A stretch of 64,000 nucleotides of DNA from Nannochloropsis oceanica (Eukaryota; Sar; Eustigmatophyceae; Eustigmatales; Monodopsidaceae), in contig CP038109.1 in NCBI GenBank assembly GCA_004519485.1, forward strand, positions 998,745 to 1,062,744, written 5' to 3'. A program made the position numbers and the translations under genes. Position 1 is the stretch's first letter; every line of letters begins with the position of its first letter. The notes beneath the pieces are model-generated. The model was not told the DNA's origin, did no database searches, and saw only the letters and a list, made by a program, of their open reading frames with translations. Of this stretch, positions 43,629-55,221 are shown piece after piece.

Positions 43629-44749
43629 ATGCCGTGGCCTAAGCCATGCACTTGCCGTCTCATCATGTTGAACTGTGTCGCCGTCCTCTTTCCTTTGTGG
43701 AGCAAGGCGTGGGCAAATGGGCCACCAACGGCATCTCCATCTCCCTCGGGTCATCTCGCTCGAGATGAGGCCTTCACTTGGCTTCCTCGTCTGATGCCGC
43801 GGGGAGCGAAGACCTTGATCCACAGTTACATGTCCATGCTCTCCACTCCTCCTCATTCCCATTCTCCCTCTCATAGGCCTCTGCGCTCAATTGCTTTTGC
43901 TCCGCGCGTGTCTGTCGTTGTCAGTTCGTTGTCATCCATCTCATCCATGCCTCCGACTGCCCCCATTGTCTACCCGCATCAAGTCCCTGCCTTGGCCAAA
44001 GCCCACGCCCGCATGCACTCCTCCGCAAGCTCCGCCTCATCTTCGTCTGCGGCCACGGGTTGGCGCCTCTTGGCCGTGGCAAGCGTGTTATCAATATGGA
44101 TAGGTACGTATAAATAATCATCTCGCGCCCCACCATTTCTCGATGTCTCTCTCCTCCCACTTTGCCTCCCTCCCCTTCCCATTCCGACATTTTGGACTAA
44201 TGCACTTGTATTAAGACTTTAGAACCAGGTACATCTCGCCACCCAACCACATCCGCTTTGCATGAGACTTGCTCCCTGCTATTCCTCTCAAATCTCCTTC
44301 CCTCTCTCCCCTTCCTGCTTGCACTCACCCACTCTCTCTTCCCTGTTTAATCAGTGACCAAGCTGCTGGAAAGTGAGACCCTTCCCAAAGTGCGACGAGA
44401 GGAAGCGGACGAAGAAGCAGCAGCAAACAAACCGTCGAGGGTTGCCACCACGCAGAGGAGGACGGGAAGGCGGGAGGAAGGAGGAGTTGGATCGTTGTTG
44501 AGGGGGTGGGTGAGGGGATTGCTGATGGGTGAGGTCGACGCGACGCAGAGGGAAGAGGAGGAGGAGGAGGAGGAGGAGGAGGAGGAGGAGGAGGAGGAGG
44601 GGAAGATAGGGGATAGAGGAGGGGGGAGGGGAAAGCGCGTGAAGGAAGCGTGGGTGGAGGCGGAGCATGAGTTTAGTGTGACGCCCGAGTGGGAGAAGGC
44701 CAGGCAGCTGGTGGAACTAGCGAGGATGATGAGGCAGCAGGATGGGTAG
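43629..44749 (+). CDS. unrecognised membrane-anchored protein
   Basis: Exons 43629-44103 and 44355-44749, phase 1, encode 289 residues. The ATG at 43629 opens a signal-peptide-like stretch (RLIMLNCVAVLFPLWSKAWA), then a Ser/Pro-rich region, a hydrophobic segment at the end of exon 1 (GWRLLAVASVLSIWI) that could be a transmembrane helix, and a charged exon 2 with a long polyglutamate run. It closes with EHEFSVTPEWEKARQLVELA, which looks like a genuine amphipathic end. No family is recognised. A presequence with a membrane helix would fit a plastid or secretory protein, but this is a guess. Confidence 0.55.
44552..44599 (+). repeat. (GAG)n coding polyglutamate
   Basis: A near-perfect GAG array, about sixteen codons, inside the second exon of the gene at 43629-44749. 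Confidence 0.85.
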
Positions 44750-45246
44750 AGGGGAGGCAGGGAGAGAAAGAGAGAGGGAGGACTTTGAGGTGTTGGAGGA
44801 GGAGAAAGAGGAGGAGACGACGACTAAGACGACGGAGAGGAAGAAACAGGAAGAGGGGTCGTCCAGTAAAGTGAGACGCCAGTGAGGAGATGTGAGGTGA
44901 AGGGGAAGCGGTAGTCAAGAAGAGAATAGGGGGAGTGAGGGCACCCATTTCGGGTGCTACGGGGGCAAGGAGAAGAAGGAGGAGGAGGAGGAAGAGGAGG
45001 AGGAGGAGGAGAAGAACAGGGAACGACCTCGAGCCCCCACGTGAGTCAGCGGATGGGAGGCAGGGGGAGGGAAGGAGGGAGGGAGGGAGGGAATTGAGGC
45101 AGGGAATGTAAATTATCTAAATCCCGGACGCACCATGTCCTGAGGCCTCGACTCATCCTCACGCTGCTCCATTCATTATTTCCTCTCTTGGTCTCTTTCC
45201 TTCCACCCTCCTCCCTCCTCTCCACGCTGCTGCCTGTCCGAGGGGG
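44750..45246. other. intergenic region
   Basis: GGA/GAG-rich sequence (44965-45015) and a GGGA array near 45075-45090. No supported gene. A minus-strand frame (45046-45630) overlaps the next gene and is probably a shadow. Confidence 0.4.
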
Positions 45247-47254
45247 TGCAGACGCACAAGCAGCCTCAATGCGGCTGAGAATGAGAAGGGGGGTCACGGC
45301 CGCAGCCAAAACAAGTACATCGGTCGCAGTGAAGGAGCGGGGGCTGGGCGGGCGGGGCAGGCGCCGAGTCCTCGGGCCATTCGACCGGAAGACATGCCTT
45401 TCATGCCTTTCGTACCTTTTATGCCTACCGTGCCTGCCATGCCTATGATGCCTTTCCGCCGAGTCGGGATTGTGGGTGCTGCAGGCACTGCTGCTTCCGC
45501 TGATTAACATACTGTTACATCGCTGTGGCTTGTCTTTTATTGTGCCGGTGCGGCTGCTGCTGTCGTTGTTGTTGATGTCGCTGGTGGTGGTGGTAGTGGT
45601 AGTGATGATGAGGATTCTAGCATCGTCCACCGCCGCCCTTCGGCCTGGACTCCATCCAATAAAAGAGAGGCGGCCATCGATCCGGACATTGTCAATCCCT
45701 CACTCTCTGGCCCCCCCTCCCCACCCTCCCTGCCCCTTTCTACACGAACAGTTACACGCTCACACACCCATGGTGCCCCAACCACCACCACCACCGCGCT
45801 CCTCTTCTTCGTCCTCCTCTTCCTCCTCGCCCACCACCACCACCAAGAACGACCCGCCTTCCTCTCCTCCAAACCATCCTCCCCCTCCTGCCCACCCACG
45901 CCCCCCCCAGCCGTCCGACGGAGGGCGTAAAGGCGGTGGTGTCGCTTCCACTACTATCGCTCCTTCTGCCGCGGGTGGGGGTGCCACTGGAGGAGGGGCT
46001 CTGAGCCCGGCATCGTGTCGGTTGTGCCTGGGTATGACCCTGATGACGAGCAAGATGAGGAACGCCAGGCGACCACCCACGTGCTACGGCATCACACGGA
46101 CGAGCACTCGGCCGCATCCACCCCTTGACGAGGTATCACGGCCATCTGCGCTCCATCCGCCCCTCCCTCACTCCCTCCCTCCCTCTCTCCCTCTGATCGA
46201 CTCAAAATAGCTCTTTGGCTTCCTCACACCCACCTCTTCCTTCCTCCCTTCTCCTCCTTCCCCCCTTGGCAGCCCCGAGACGCCTACATCGACGAGGTTC
46301 TTCGCAGCGGTGGCCAGGCCCGGTGGACGTACCTGTGCGTGGGGGCCAGCGAGACGCTGGCAGCAAAAGCAACCACCAAAACCACCTCTGCAAGGGCAGA
46401 GCTAGGAGCAGGAGCAGGTGCAGGAGCAGGAGCTGCGGTAGCGCCAGCACCAGGAGCCATTCCCTCCTGCCCTTCCTCGTCGACGGTGGGGGGGGACGAG
46501 GGAGGGTGGGAGGCACCGGGGGCGGACCTGGCCGCTCTGCCCGTGTGCCAGGGCCTGCTGGTCTTCATGGATGGGGAGGAGTATGGAGAGGAGGCCGGGA
46601 TGCAGCAGGGCGCAAGACGACGACACCGGCCGGGCTTGGAGGGCAGTCTCGGTGGCCGGTCCACAGACACAGACATCGTGGGGGGGGCGATCGGGAACCG
46701 CCGTCGCACTTCCTCCTCGTCTTCCCCTTCCTCCACCCCTCATTCGGCCTTCCCTCTGGAGCCTCCCTCGTCCAGCGCCCTGGAGGAGGCGGCTCGACGG
46801 GTGGGTTCTTTCTGGTCGAATGCCTCAGAAGACTTCGCCAACAAGGTACGGTGCGGAAGAAGGAAGGGAGGAGGAGGAGGAGGAGGAGGAGGAGGAGGAG
46901 GAGGCGCCCTTCTTCCCTCTATTCCTTTCTTCCTATTTTTACCTGTTCTTGTGTTTAGTTGCTGACATTTCTCTCCCTCCCTCCCTCCCGTCCTCCCTCT
47001 CTCAGTACGTCCGGTCTAGCAGGAAACTGGTGGGGGCCATGGAAAGGCAGGCCCAGCAGGTCCTGGTCACGGGGCGCAGGTTGGTGGGGGGGAAGTGGGG
47101 AGGGAAGGACGGCAAAGGGGAGGATGGGGGGGGGGAAGGAGGGACGAAGGGAGGGGCGGGATGAGGGCCATGCGAGCCAGAACAGCCCCCGGCGTTCCTG
47201 CCCCCGTCCAGGTCGCCAGGGGAGAGGGTGTATAGAAGGGGCACGTGTATGTAG
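45247..47254 (+). CDS. unrecognised gene, 5' part unresolved
   Basis: The 3' exons are well defined: 46273-46845, 47006-47079 and 47212-47254 (stop TAG), GT-AG and in phase, including PRDAYIDEVLRSGGQARWTY and YVRSSRKLVGAMERQAQQVL. Upstream, two frames compete. Frame 1 reads natural-looking segments, such as DMPFMPFVPFMPTVPAMPMM near 45391-45450, a Gly/Asp stretch near 45560-45620 and VVPGYDPDDEQDEERQATTH near 46021-46080, but is broken by three stops. Frame 2 is open throughout, gives hydrophobic and Ser/Pro-rich sequence, and splices cleanly at 46132/46273. Either several short introns or base errors explain this. I assign no start and no function. Confidence 0.45.
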
Positions 47255-47882
47255 ATGTGAGAGGGGCGAACAGAGCGGGCGCGCTAGCAAGGAAGGGGAG
47301 GGGACAAGGAGAACAGAATGAGGGAGAGAGGGGAAGAGAGAGAGGCCGCATCGAGGCCCATGCGCGTATATTTCCAAAAGTCCGCTGTGCGAGGAAAGAG
47401 TAGAAAAAGACGATGAAGAAGAGATCGAAGAAGGAAAAAAAGAAGGAGAACGAAACGCACTCTCCTCATCGCGTTTTGTCACATCAAATTTCTTTTCTGA
47501 TTTCTCTTGTACACACCTATTTTCTCTGTCTCTGTCTACTTTCTTTCTGTCTGCTTCTATGTCTCTCTCGCCTTATGTCTCTGCGTCTTTCTGCCCTTCT
47601 GCCTCTCAGTCTCTATCTCTCCATTCGCCTGCTTTCCGACTAGCTACTAGCACCCCCCAGTCGATGGCGTCTCCATTCTCAAAGCCCTCGTTTTGAGAAA
47701 GAAAGTCGTCTTGTTATTGTAGTTGCATCAATCAAGAACCGGCCTCTGCGATGGACTGTTCCATTTTAATGGCACTCGACCTTCGTCATTCCTCTCCTCC
47801 CTCCTTTTTCTCCCAGCTACCTCTCCCTCTCATTGACCATCGCTTTTCCATTGATCGGCTCTCCCTCTCCCCCTCCCTCCCT
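47255..47882. other. convergent intergenic region
   Basis: Between the 3' ends of the unrecognised gene (+) and the P450 (-). Pyrimidine-rich on the plus strand, with no supported gene. Confidence 0.5.
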
Positions 47883-50481
47883 CTATCTTCTGGTAAACAC
47901 CAGCTGCACCCCCATGTCCTTCGGGCATAGCGTCAGCATATTTTTCGTCTTTAACATCCGGGCCTTCCGCTCCTCCCACCTCTCCCCCTCCTTTCCTCCC
48001 TCCCTCCCCCCCCCCACCCCTACCTCGTACCGCTGCAACAGCAGAGCTAAGGAGGCCATGACGGTGATCTGTCCGAACTTCCTCCCCAAGCAGCTCCTCT
48101 CGCCCAGGCTAAAGGGCGCGAATGCAAAGTAGTCAATGCCCACGAACTGCTCCTCTTCTCCCCCTTCCTTCCCCTCCGCCTTCCCCTTCGCCTCCCCTTC
48201 CGCCTTCCCCTCCGGCTTCACCCACCGGCGCGGCTTGAAAGCGTTGGGCTCGGCGTAGTGCTTCGGATTGCGGTGCAGAGCATAGAGATTCAGAAAAACA
48301 TTGACCCCCTTGGGAATTCGGAACGAAGAAGAAGAGGAGGAGGGAGAGGAGGAGGAGGGAGGGAGGGTGAGGGTGGTGTCGGCGGAACAGACCTTGGGGA
48401 TCATGGTGACCGGGGGAAAGAGGCGGAGGGCTTCGTTCATGACGCCTTGGCAGTAGGGGAGGAGGGAGAGCTGGTCGTACGTCATTGAGGGAAGGGGGGA
48501 GGAAGAAGGGTCGGAGGAGTCGGAAGGGAGGGCGGGCGAGCCGAGTACCCGGATGACCTCCTCGTGGGCGACTGCTTGTTCGTCGGGGTGGAGGGCGAGG
48601 AGGAGGAGGGCCCAAATCAGCGTGTGCGCCGACGTCTCGTGGCCCGCCAGAAGGAAGATGAAGGCATTACCCAGCAACTCCTGCAGTTTAAGTCGGTCGA
48701 CCGTCCCCCGCTTTTTCTTCCCCTCGCCCTCCTCCTCGACCTCCCCCGAGCCCGCGGTGTCGTCGGCCTTGTCGTTGGCTTGGACGAGAAGCGAGAAGAG
48801 ATTCTGCTGCCGACGCTGGGTGTGCTGCCGCTCCTGCTCCTTCTGCTCCGGAGAGCGGACACAGGCCATGTGGTCCTCCTTCTTCATTGGCCCTCCCTTC
48901 CTCCCTCCCGCGTCCTTCCTCCTCCGAAAGGACTGCATCCGGCTCAAGCCCCCCCATCGTCTGCGGCACCCGTCTAGCGCCACTTCCCCGTCGCCTTCCT
49001 CCTTCATCAATGTCCCTCCCTCCATCCCTGCCTGTCTGCTCCGTTCCCGATCGATGCTGTCTAGCAAGTGGCAATCGAATTCTCGGTAGGCGCGGGCGAT
49101 CTCCTGTAGGCGGGGGAGGAAGGGCATGGAGAAGAGCAATCTGGGGACTAGGACCTGGAGAAGAAAAGGGGGGAGAGAGGGAGGAAAAGGGGGAAGGATG
49201 AGTGGTGGTACGTCTGAATCTATTGAAAAGAAAGCGGACATGAGAGAAAATATAATAGACTAAAAGGCAGAGAAAAGGAGGGAGGAATCGAGTTGAAAGC
49301 AAGGTATGAGAAGCAAAAGTTGAGTCCGCCGAGGCCCCTCCCCTCCCTCTCTCCCTCCCTCCCTCCCCACCCATCTACCTACCTTAGCCAACGTGTGATG
49401 GGAGACCATTTGCATGCACTTGGTAAACGACATGGTGTACCGCCCATCCTTTCCCCCCTTCACGCCCCTCCCCTCCTCATTCTCTGCCTTCTCCTTCTCC
49501 TCCCTCTCCTTCCCATAGGCGGCCTCCAGCTGAAGCCCAAAGCTGGCCTGGCTAATGACGGCCAAGGTCAGTTGCGTCATATCCTCCATCAATGTCACCC
49601 GAAAGCCTTCATTATTCCCTCCCTCGTTCTGCCCTTTCTCTTTCCCTCCCTCCCTCTGCCTCTCCCAGGCGTCCATCATCTCTCCCGCACACGCCTGGAC
49701 CGTCTCAAACACCAACCGGTTGTTAGCCTCGCTGAAGGCCGCGCGCGCCACAAACCTGTGCCGCCTCCAGACCTCTCCCTCTGTCGTCACGATGTTCTCC
49801 CCGAACACCCTGACTGTGTCATACATGTGAACGGCCTTGGGAAAGCTCCTCCGCTTGCCAATGCAGACTTCCCGGATTAGATGCGCATCGTTGATGTGGA
49901 TAGTAACGTTTTTGGAAGAGATGAAAGCAAACAAGGGGGTCTGTAGCGATTCAAATAGCTCGGGGGCGATTTCGTAGAAGTTGGACCTGTACTTGAGCAA
50001 GAAGGGGAATAGTAAGCCCACGCTGGAAAAGATGTCGCAGTACTGGTAGATGTGGGGAAGGTGGCGGACCTTGTGGTGGAAGGGGACGGAGTGGAGAAAA
50101 GGAAGGCGATAGAGGGGAGAGGAGAGGGAATGTTATCAATTTAATAGATTACTAGTGTAGATGGGTAAGGACATAGACTCTGTAGTCAGCATCCTTGATG
50201 GGAGCGCTGTGCAAAGGATAGCCATATGTGTGTGAGAAGGAAGTCAACCTTGAAGCATCACATTATAGAGCCAGCCCGCGGTTTCCGAACACATTCCCTC
50301 CCAGCCATTTCCCTCCTCTTTCCATGAGTAGGATATGCCTTTTACTGACCATGTAGAAGCCCTGGAGGAAGATAAAGCAGTGCTTGCCCACCCACAGGCA
50401 CAGGAAAGTGACGGCGCTGGTGGCGAGGACCCTGGGTAGCAGGGCGATGACAGTCAGGAGGAAGGAGACCTCCGTTGCCAT
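47883..50481 (-). CDS. cytochrome P450 monooxygenase
   Basis: Exons 50481-50350, 50069-49383 and 49154-47883 join in phase to about 695 residues. It is a heme-thiolate monooxygenase, membrane-anchored by an N-terminal hydrophobic region (SFLLTVIALLPRVLATSAVT). Hallmarks: C-helix EVWRRHRFVAR; I-helix LLAGHETSAHTLIW; K-helix ExxR in NEALRLFPPVT; FKPRRW; and the heme loop FAPFSLGERSCLGRKFG with the ligand Cys near residue 627. At about 695 residues it is longer than the usual 500, because of charged Lys/Glu/Ser insertions before the I-helix, around 'PSSSSPSSSSSSF' and near the end. A donor-like GT at 48023-48022 may start a short intron that removes a Gly/Glu-rich stretch before the last strand (MLTLCPKDMGVQLVFTRR); the frame is open either way. 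Substrate unknown. Confidence 0.93.
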
Positions 50482-51963
50482 GATTGACCTTACACCAGAC
50501 AAAGAGGGCAAATACAATTGCTATTGTGTTCTATCGGTGTGTGGTGTAAAGGTGTGGAAGCGGCTCATGTAGGGGGGGAGGAGGAGGGTAAGAAGGAAAG
50601 GCGTAAACTCCGAGCGAGCAATGCACGCCCAGTCCGTCCATCCAACAATACCAAGAGCCGGCCCATAGCCAGATGAACGAATAGTTGAGCACACTATCCC
50701 GAAGATTCGGGTGTGGGCTTGTATGTCTGGAAACACAATTCGGAAGAAATGACGGGATTGCTTTCTCCGGCGGTTGACTTCAAAATGTTTGAGCATGGGC
50801 CACCACCACACGTACACAGGGAGAATGACATCAAAGGCGAAAGGTTTTCTAAAAAAAACCTAGAGCGGGGGAAGAGGAAGCCAAAAGGGCTAGTAAGAGT
50901 CTTTTTGTCATCTTCATTGTGTGTGTGCGTGTTTGTGTGTGATCCCTCCTTTCCTTGGCTTTCTCCTGTGTTGAGCTTCCAGTGGGGGGGTAAGGGTTAG
51001 GGAGGCGAAGTGCTATCTCCATTTCCCCATGTCATTCATTTTATGTGTAGTTGTGTTATACGTGTGTATGTGTACAGATTATTTTTAGTTTTGTGTTCCA
51101 TTTCTGCCACATTTGCTCCTTCCATTCTTCCCCCCGTCCCTTTCCCAGCATCACCATGTTTTTCCACACCTCATGCTCTTGGGGAAAAGAGGTGAGGACA
51201 ACGAAATTGGCTTATGCACGCATAAGAGGAATGAGGGATCGGATCGTTTAAGTAGCACGAGCAATTTTTTAATTTCTTGGTCCAGTTTTTCCGTTTTTGA
51301 TTTGTTTCAAGTGATACATATCCCGTCATCTTACGATGGCACTTTCCCTCGGCCCTTCTTCTCTTTCTCTGCCCCTTGAACCCCTCCAGTATGAGCCACT
51401 TTTTTGGTTTTTTCCTCCTCCTTGATGCTCAAGAATCTCATTTAAAAGCCTCCTCACGTCGTGAGACATCTGGCAACATGCGCCTGCAAGCGAGACACAC
51501 ACCAACATCCACACCGACACCTATGCCTCTGATAAACTGTTCTTGCTTGAATGTCATCTCCTCTTAGCCATCTACGACATCGACGTTGTTCGATCAACAT
51601 TTTCCCCCCTTTTCTCTTTTTTATTTGAAACCCAAATATATGTCGGACAATCATCTTGCCTCCACCTCGCTCCGCTCCCTTTCGTTTTGTTTCAGTTGGA
51701 TAACTATTTTCCCCTTCTCCTCTTCGGCAGCCTTTCTCCCGTCAGACATACAGCGCTTCTTTCTTTTTCCCGTTTCTTTTCTATTCTTCCGCTGGGTCAT
51801 ACCTCTCTACTTCTTTTTGCTGTCTCTCTTCAATTTAACTTATAATTTTGTACTGGGCAATCTGGCCATCTTCCACAGTCACAAATCCTGGCCTTGCTCG
51901 AGGCCTCCGCTCGTAATCACTCCCGTCCCTCCATCCCTCCCTCTTCTTTCTCTTTTCCCTCTT
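50482..51963. other. large intergenic region
   Basis: 5' region of the P450 (-) and 3' flank of the giant gene (-). Open frames here are short, T-rich and mutually overlapping. A telomere-like TTAGGG motif is at 50991-51002. I see no gene. Confidence 0.45.
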
Positions 51964-54806
51964 TTACCGCCGAGACGAGCTACGTGTGCTGCGCGTCGCC
52001 CTGGTAGTAGGGGCAGAGGAATCAGTGGAGGAAGGGACCTCGACTGACGCAGCCTTACCGCGCACCGTTCTGGCGATTGTAGTCTTCATCGTCTTGCTGC
52101 TGGTGCTGCTGCTTTTATCAGCCTTGGCTGCCGTCGCTGGTGCCGGTACAGCCGCCTTTCCACGGGTCGCTCGGGTGACCGCCCGCTTCTTCGGCTGCTG
52201 CTGCTCCTCCTCTTTCTCTTCCTTTTTCTCATTTTCCACCGCCTCCTTCTTCTTCCTCCCTCTCCCCCTTCCTCCCACCTTCGGCACAGCTTCCTTCTTC
52301 TCTTCCTTCTCCATCTCGTCATTCTTCTTCCTCCCCTTTCCTCCACGCGTGGACACAGGCACCGGCATCGACACAGCAATGGCTGGGGCTCTCCTCCGCC
52401 CTCTACCACCACCACCACCAGCAGCAGCTGCCGCCGGCGGGGCCGCAGCAGCTGCAGCAGGAGGCAGGGAGAGAGGGCGGCAGACTCGACAAAACCAATC
52501 GCCCTCGGGCACTTCCTCAAGCCCGACCTCGTCCAGGACGAATTCACCGTCACAGCCGTCGCAGAGTATGGCCAGGACTGACTCCATACCCTGGGGATAG
52601 GGAGGGGGGATCAAAGAGAGGGAGGGGAGAGAGGAGAGGGAGGTGAGAGAGGCCGTCGCTTCAGAGGATAAGAGGCTCCTGGAAAGAGAAAGAGGGGGGG
52701 GGGGGAGCACGACGTCGCTGTAAAGATTCAGCTTACCTCGCCTTCCTCCTCCGACGCAGCCGCCAGCTCCGCAGCACTAATCTTTATATGCTCCTCCTCC
52801 TCCTCTTCCTCTTCCTCTTCCTCTTCCTCCTCCTCCTGGTGAACCTGCACCTCAGCGTGCTCCATCTTCCTTTCCTCCTCTTGCTGTACAGCTTCCTCTG
52901 CAGCTGCTGCTGATGCTGCCTCCTCCCTCTCCTTCAGGAGCGAGGTTACGTGCGCACAGAAGCCTAAAGGAAGAAAGCAATATAAGATGAATAGGTCAGT
53001 ACACACGAAGATACAAACACATATCTCTACCCCTTCCCGTGACAGCCTCCTTTATCTGTCCCTCTTCCACTCAGAGCTTCCTTCCTTCTCCTTTGCCCCT
53101 CCTTCCTTTCCTCCCTCCCTCCCCCCCTGCCCACCTTGCCGATCTGCTAGGTACGTGTCAAGGGCCACGCCACAGGCGTAGTCGGGAGTCACACCGCCCG
53201 TCGAGGCCATCTCCTGAGGGAGGGAGGGTAAGACCGATCGTCAAAGGTGGACCGGGAGGTGGGAATATACAAGACAACACACCATATACCCTCCCCCTCC
53301 TTCGCTCCCTCCCTCCCTCCTTTGCTCCCTCCCTCCCTCCTTCCTCACCTTGGCGTATAATTCCACCAAACGCAAGTCTTCCTCGTCGTCGTCCTCTTTC
53401 CCTTCCTCCCTCCTCTCCTCCACGGGTGAGGAAGCGGAGCACGGGGAAGACACGGTCTAGGGAGGAGGGAGGGAAAGAGGGAGGATAGGAAGGGAGAAAA
53501 GGTGGTGAACGCGCCGCTCCATGTAGCCATCCACTAAGGGAGGGGGAAGGCACGGACCTGCAAGTGTTCCTGTCGGAGACCGTGAGGGTCAGCCAGATAT
53601 TGCTCCACTCCCCACTCATGCGCGCTGGCCGGGTTGGAGGGAGGGAGGAAAGGAGGGAAAGAGGACGGATGAGAATGTGTCAGCATCTGAGTCTGACGAC
53701 CCACCGCCTAATCCATCTTAGCCCCTCCCTCCCTCCCTCCCTCCTTCCCTCCATCTCTACCTTAGCGCCCCCAACGCCTCTTCTTGGAGATCTTTCTCTG
53801 ACTCGCGACGGACTGCAAGCACAGAGGGAAGGAGAGAGGGAGGGAGGGAGGGAGGGAGGGAGGGAGGGAGGGATGGAGGGAGGGGTTATTCAGTGTACGA
53901 GGGAGAGAAAAGACATCTGGGCAGGGGGAGGGAGGGAGGGAGGGAGAGGCGGAAGGAGGTAGTGATGGACAGCCACGTACCTCCATCCATGCTCGTGCCC
54001 ACCAACAGCTCCTCAGCCACCTCACTCTCATCTTCCTCCCTCTCGACCTCCTCCTGGCGGTCGTTGTGGCCCAGGTAGTCTGTCAGAGATGTGCCTTGGA
54101 GGATACCCGGAGCCTGAGGAAGGGGGGAAAGGAGGGAGAAGAGGAGAGCAGATGAGTCCCTCCTCACACAGGGAGACATGGAAGCTGATGAAAATGGAAG
54201 GTAGGAGGGAAGGAAGCAGGTAGAGAGAAAGGGAGGGGGGGGACAAACCTGCGCCCCGGCAGCGTAAAACTGATCGAGGAAGGTCTGCTGCTTTCGGGCG
54301 GAGGTCAAGCAGGGCAGGGGGTGGTCCAGCTGGAGAGGGAGGGGAGAAAGGGATGAGTGGGTGCAGAGGTACACCGAAAGAGCCGGCGCGCATGGAGAAG
54401 GGCGGTCAAGGATAAAGGGGAAGGGAGGGAGGAAGGAAGAGAGAAGTGGAGGGAGGCATAAAACCTTCTTTCACCCGAAACACACCTCGTCGTCCTCTTC
54501 CCCGTCCCCCCTCTCTTCCGAGCGGGCGGCCTCGTCGTTTTCCTGAATGAGTCGAGGCTGGCCCAGCTCCTCCAACAAGGAACGACGGCGAGGCTAGGAG
54601 GGATGATAAGGGAAATTGAAAGGGAGAAATGGAGCAAAGAGGGGGAAATGGACATCAGGAAAAAAGAGAATAGGTACCAAAAAAAGCATACATGCCCTGA
54701 TAAACGACAATCACCCATCCATCTACCAATGACCACTCCCTTCCTCCCGCTTGTAATTATCTCACCTCTCCTGCCTCCTCCTGCTGCTGCTCGCCTTCTT
54801 CTTCCC

Positions 54807-54837
<31 letters not shown>

Positions 54838-55169
54838 CTCCTCCTCTGCTTCGTCCGCGTTGGAGAGGGACATGGGCCCGGTGACGGCAGCCGCTGAAGT
54901 GGAATTGCGAAGGGCCGACCGCGGGGCGGGGGAGAAGGAGGACGAGGTCGTGGGAGCAGGGGAGAAAGCAGCACCTGCCGTGACGGCTGCGGGTGTGGCA
55001 ACGCGCTTGGACTCAATTGCCGCTCGAAGGGGTGTAGGGAGGGAGGCAGGGCGGGAGGGGAAAGAGAAGGAGGGAGGGATACCGGCGTGCATGGGCGTCT
55101 GAACACGCTTGGCTTGGATGGCGTTGCGGATGGGAGTAGGGAGGGCGGGGGGGCGGGAGGGAGGGCTTC

Positions 55170-55221
<52 letters not shown>

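Noticed and set aside
45046-45630. 194-codon minus-strand frame with His/Arg repeats
   Set aside because: It overlaps the better-supported plus-strand gene and has no domain. The His-Arg-Gly pattern mirrors the Met-Pro repeat on the other strand.
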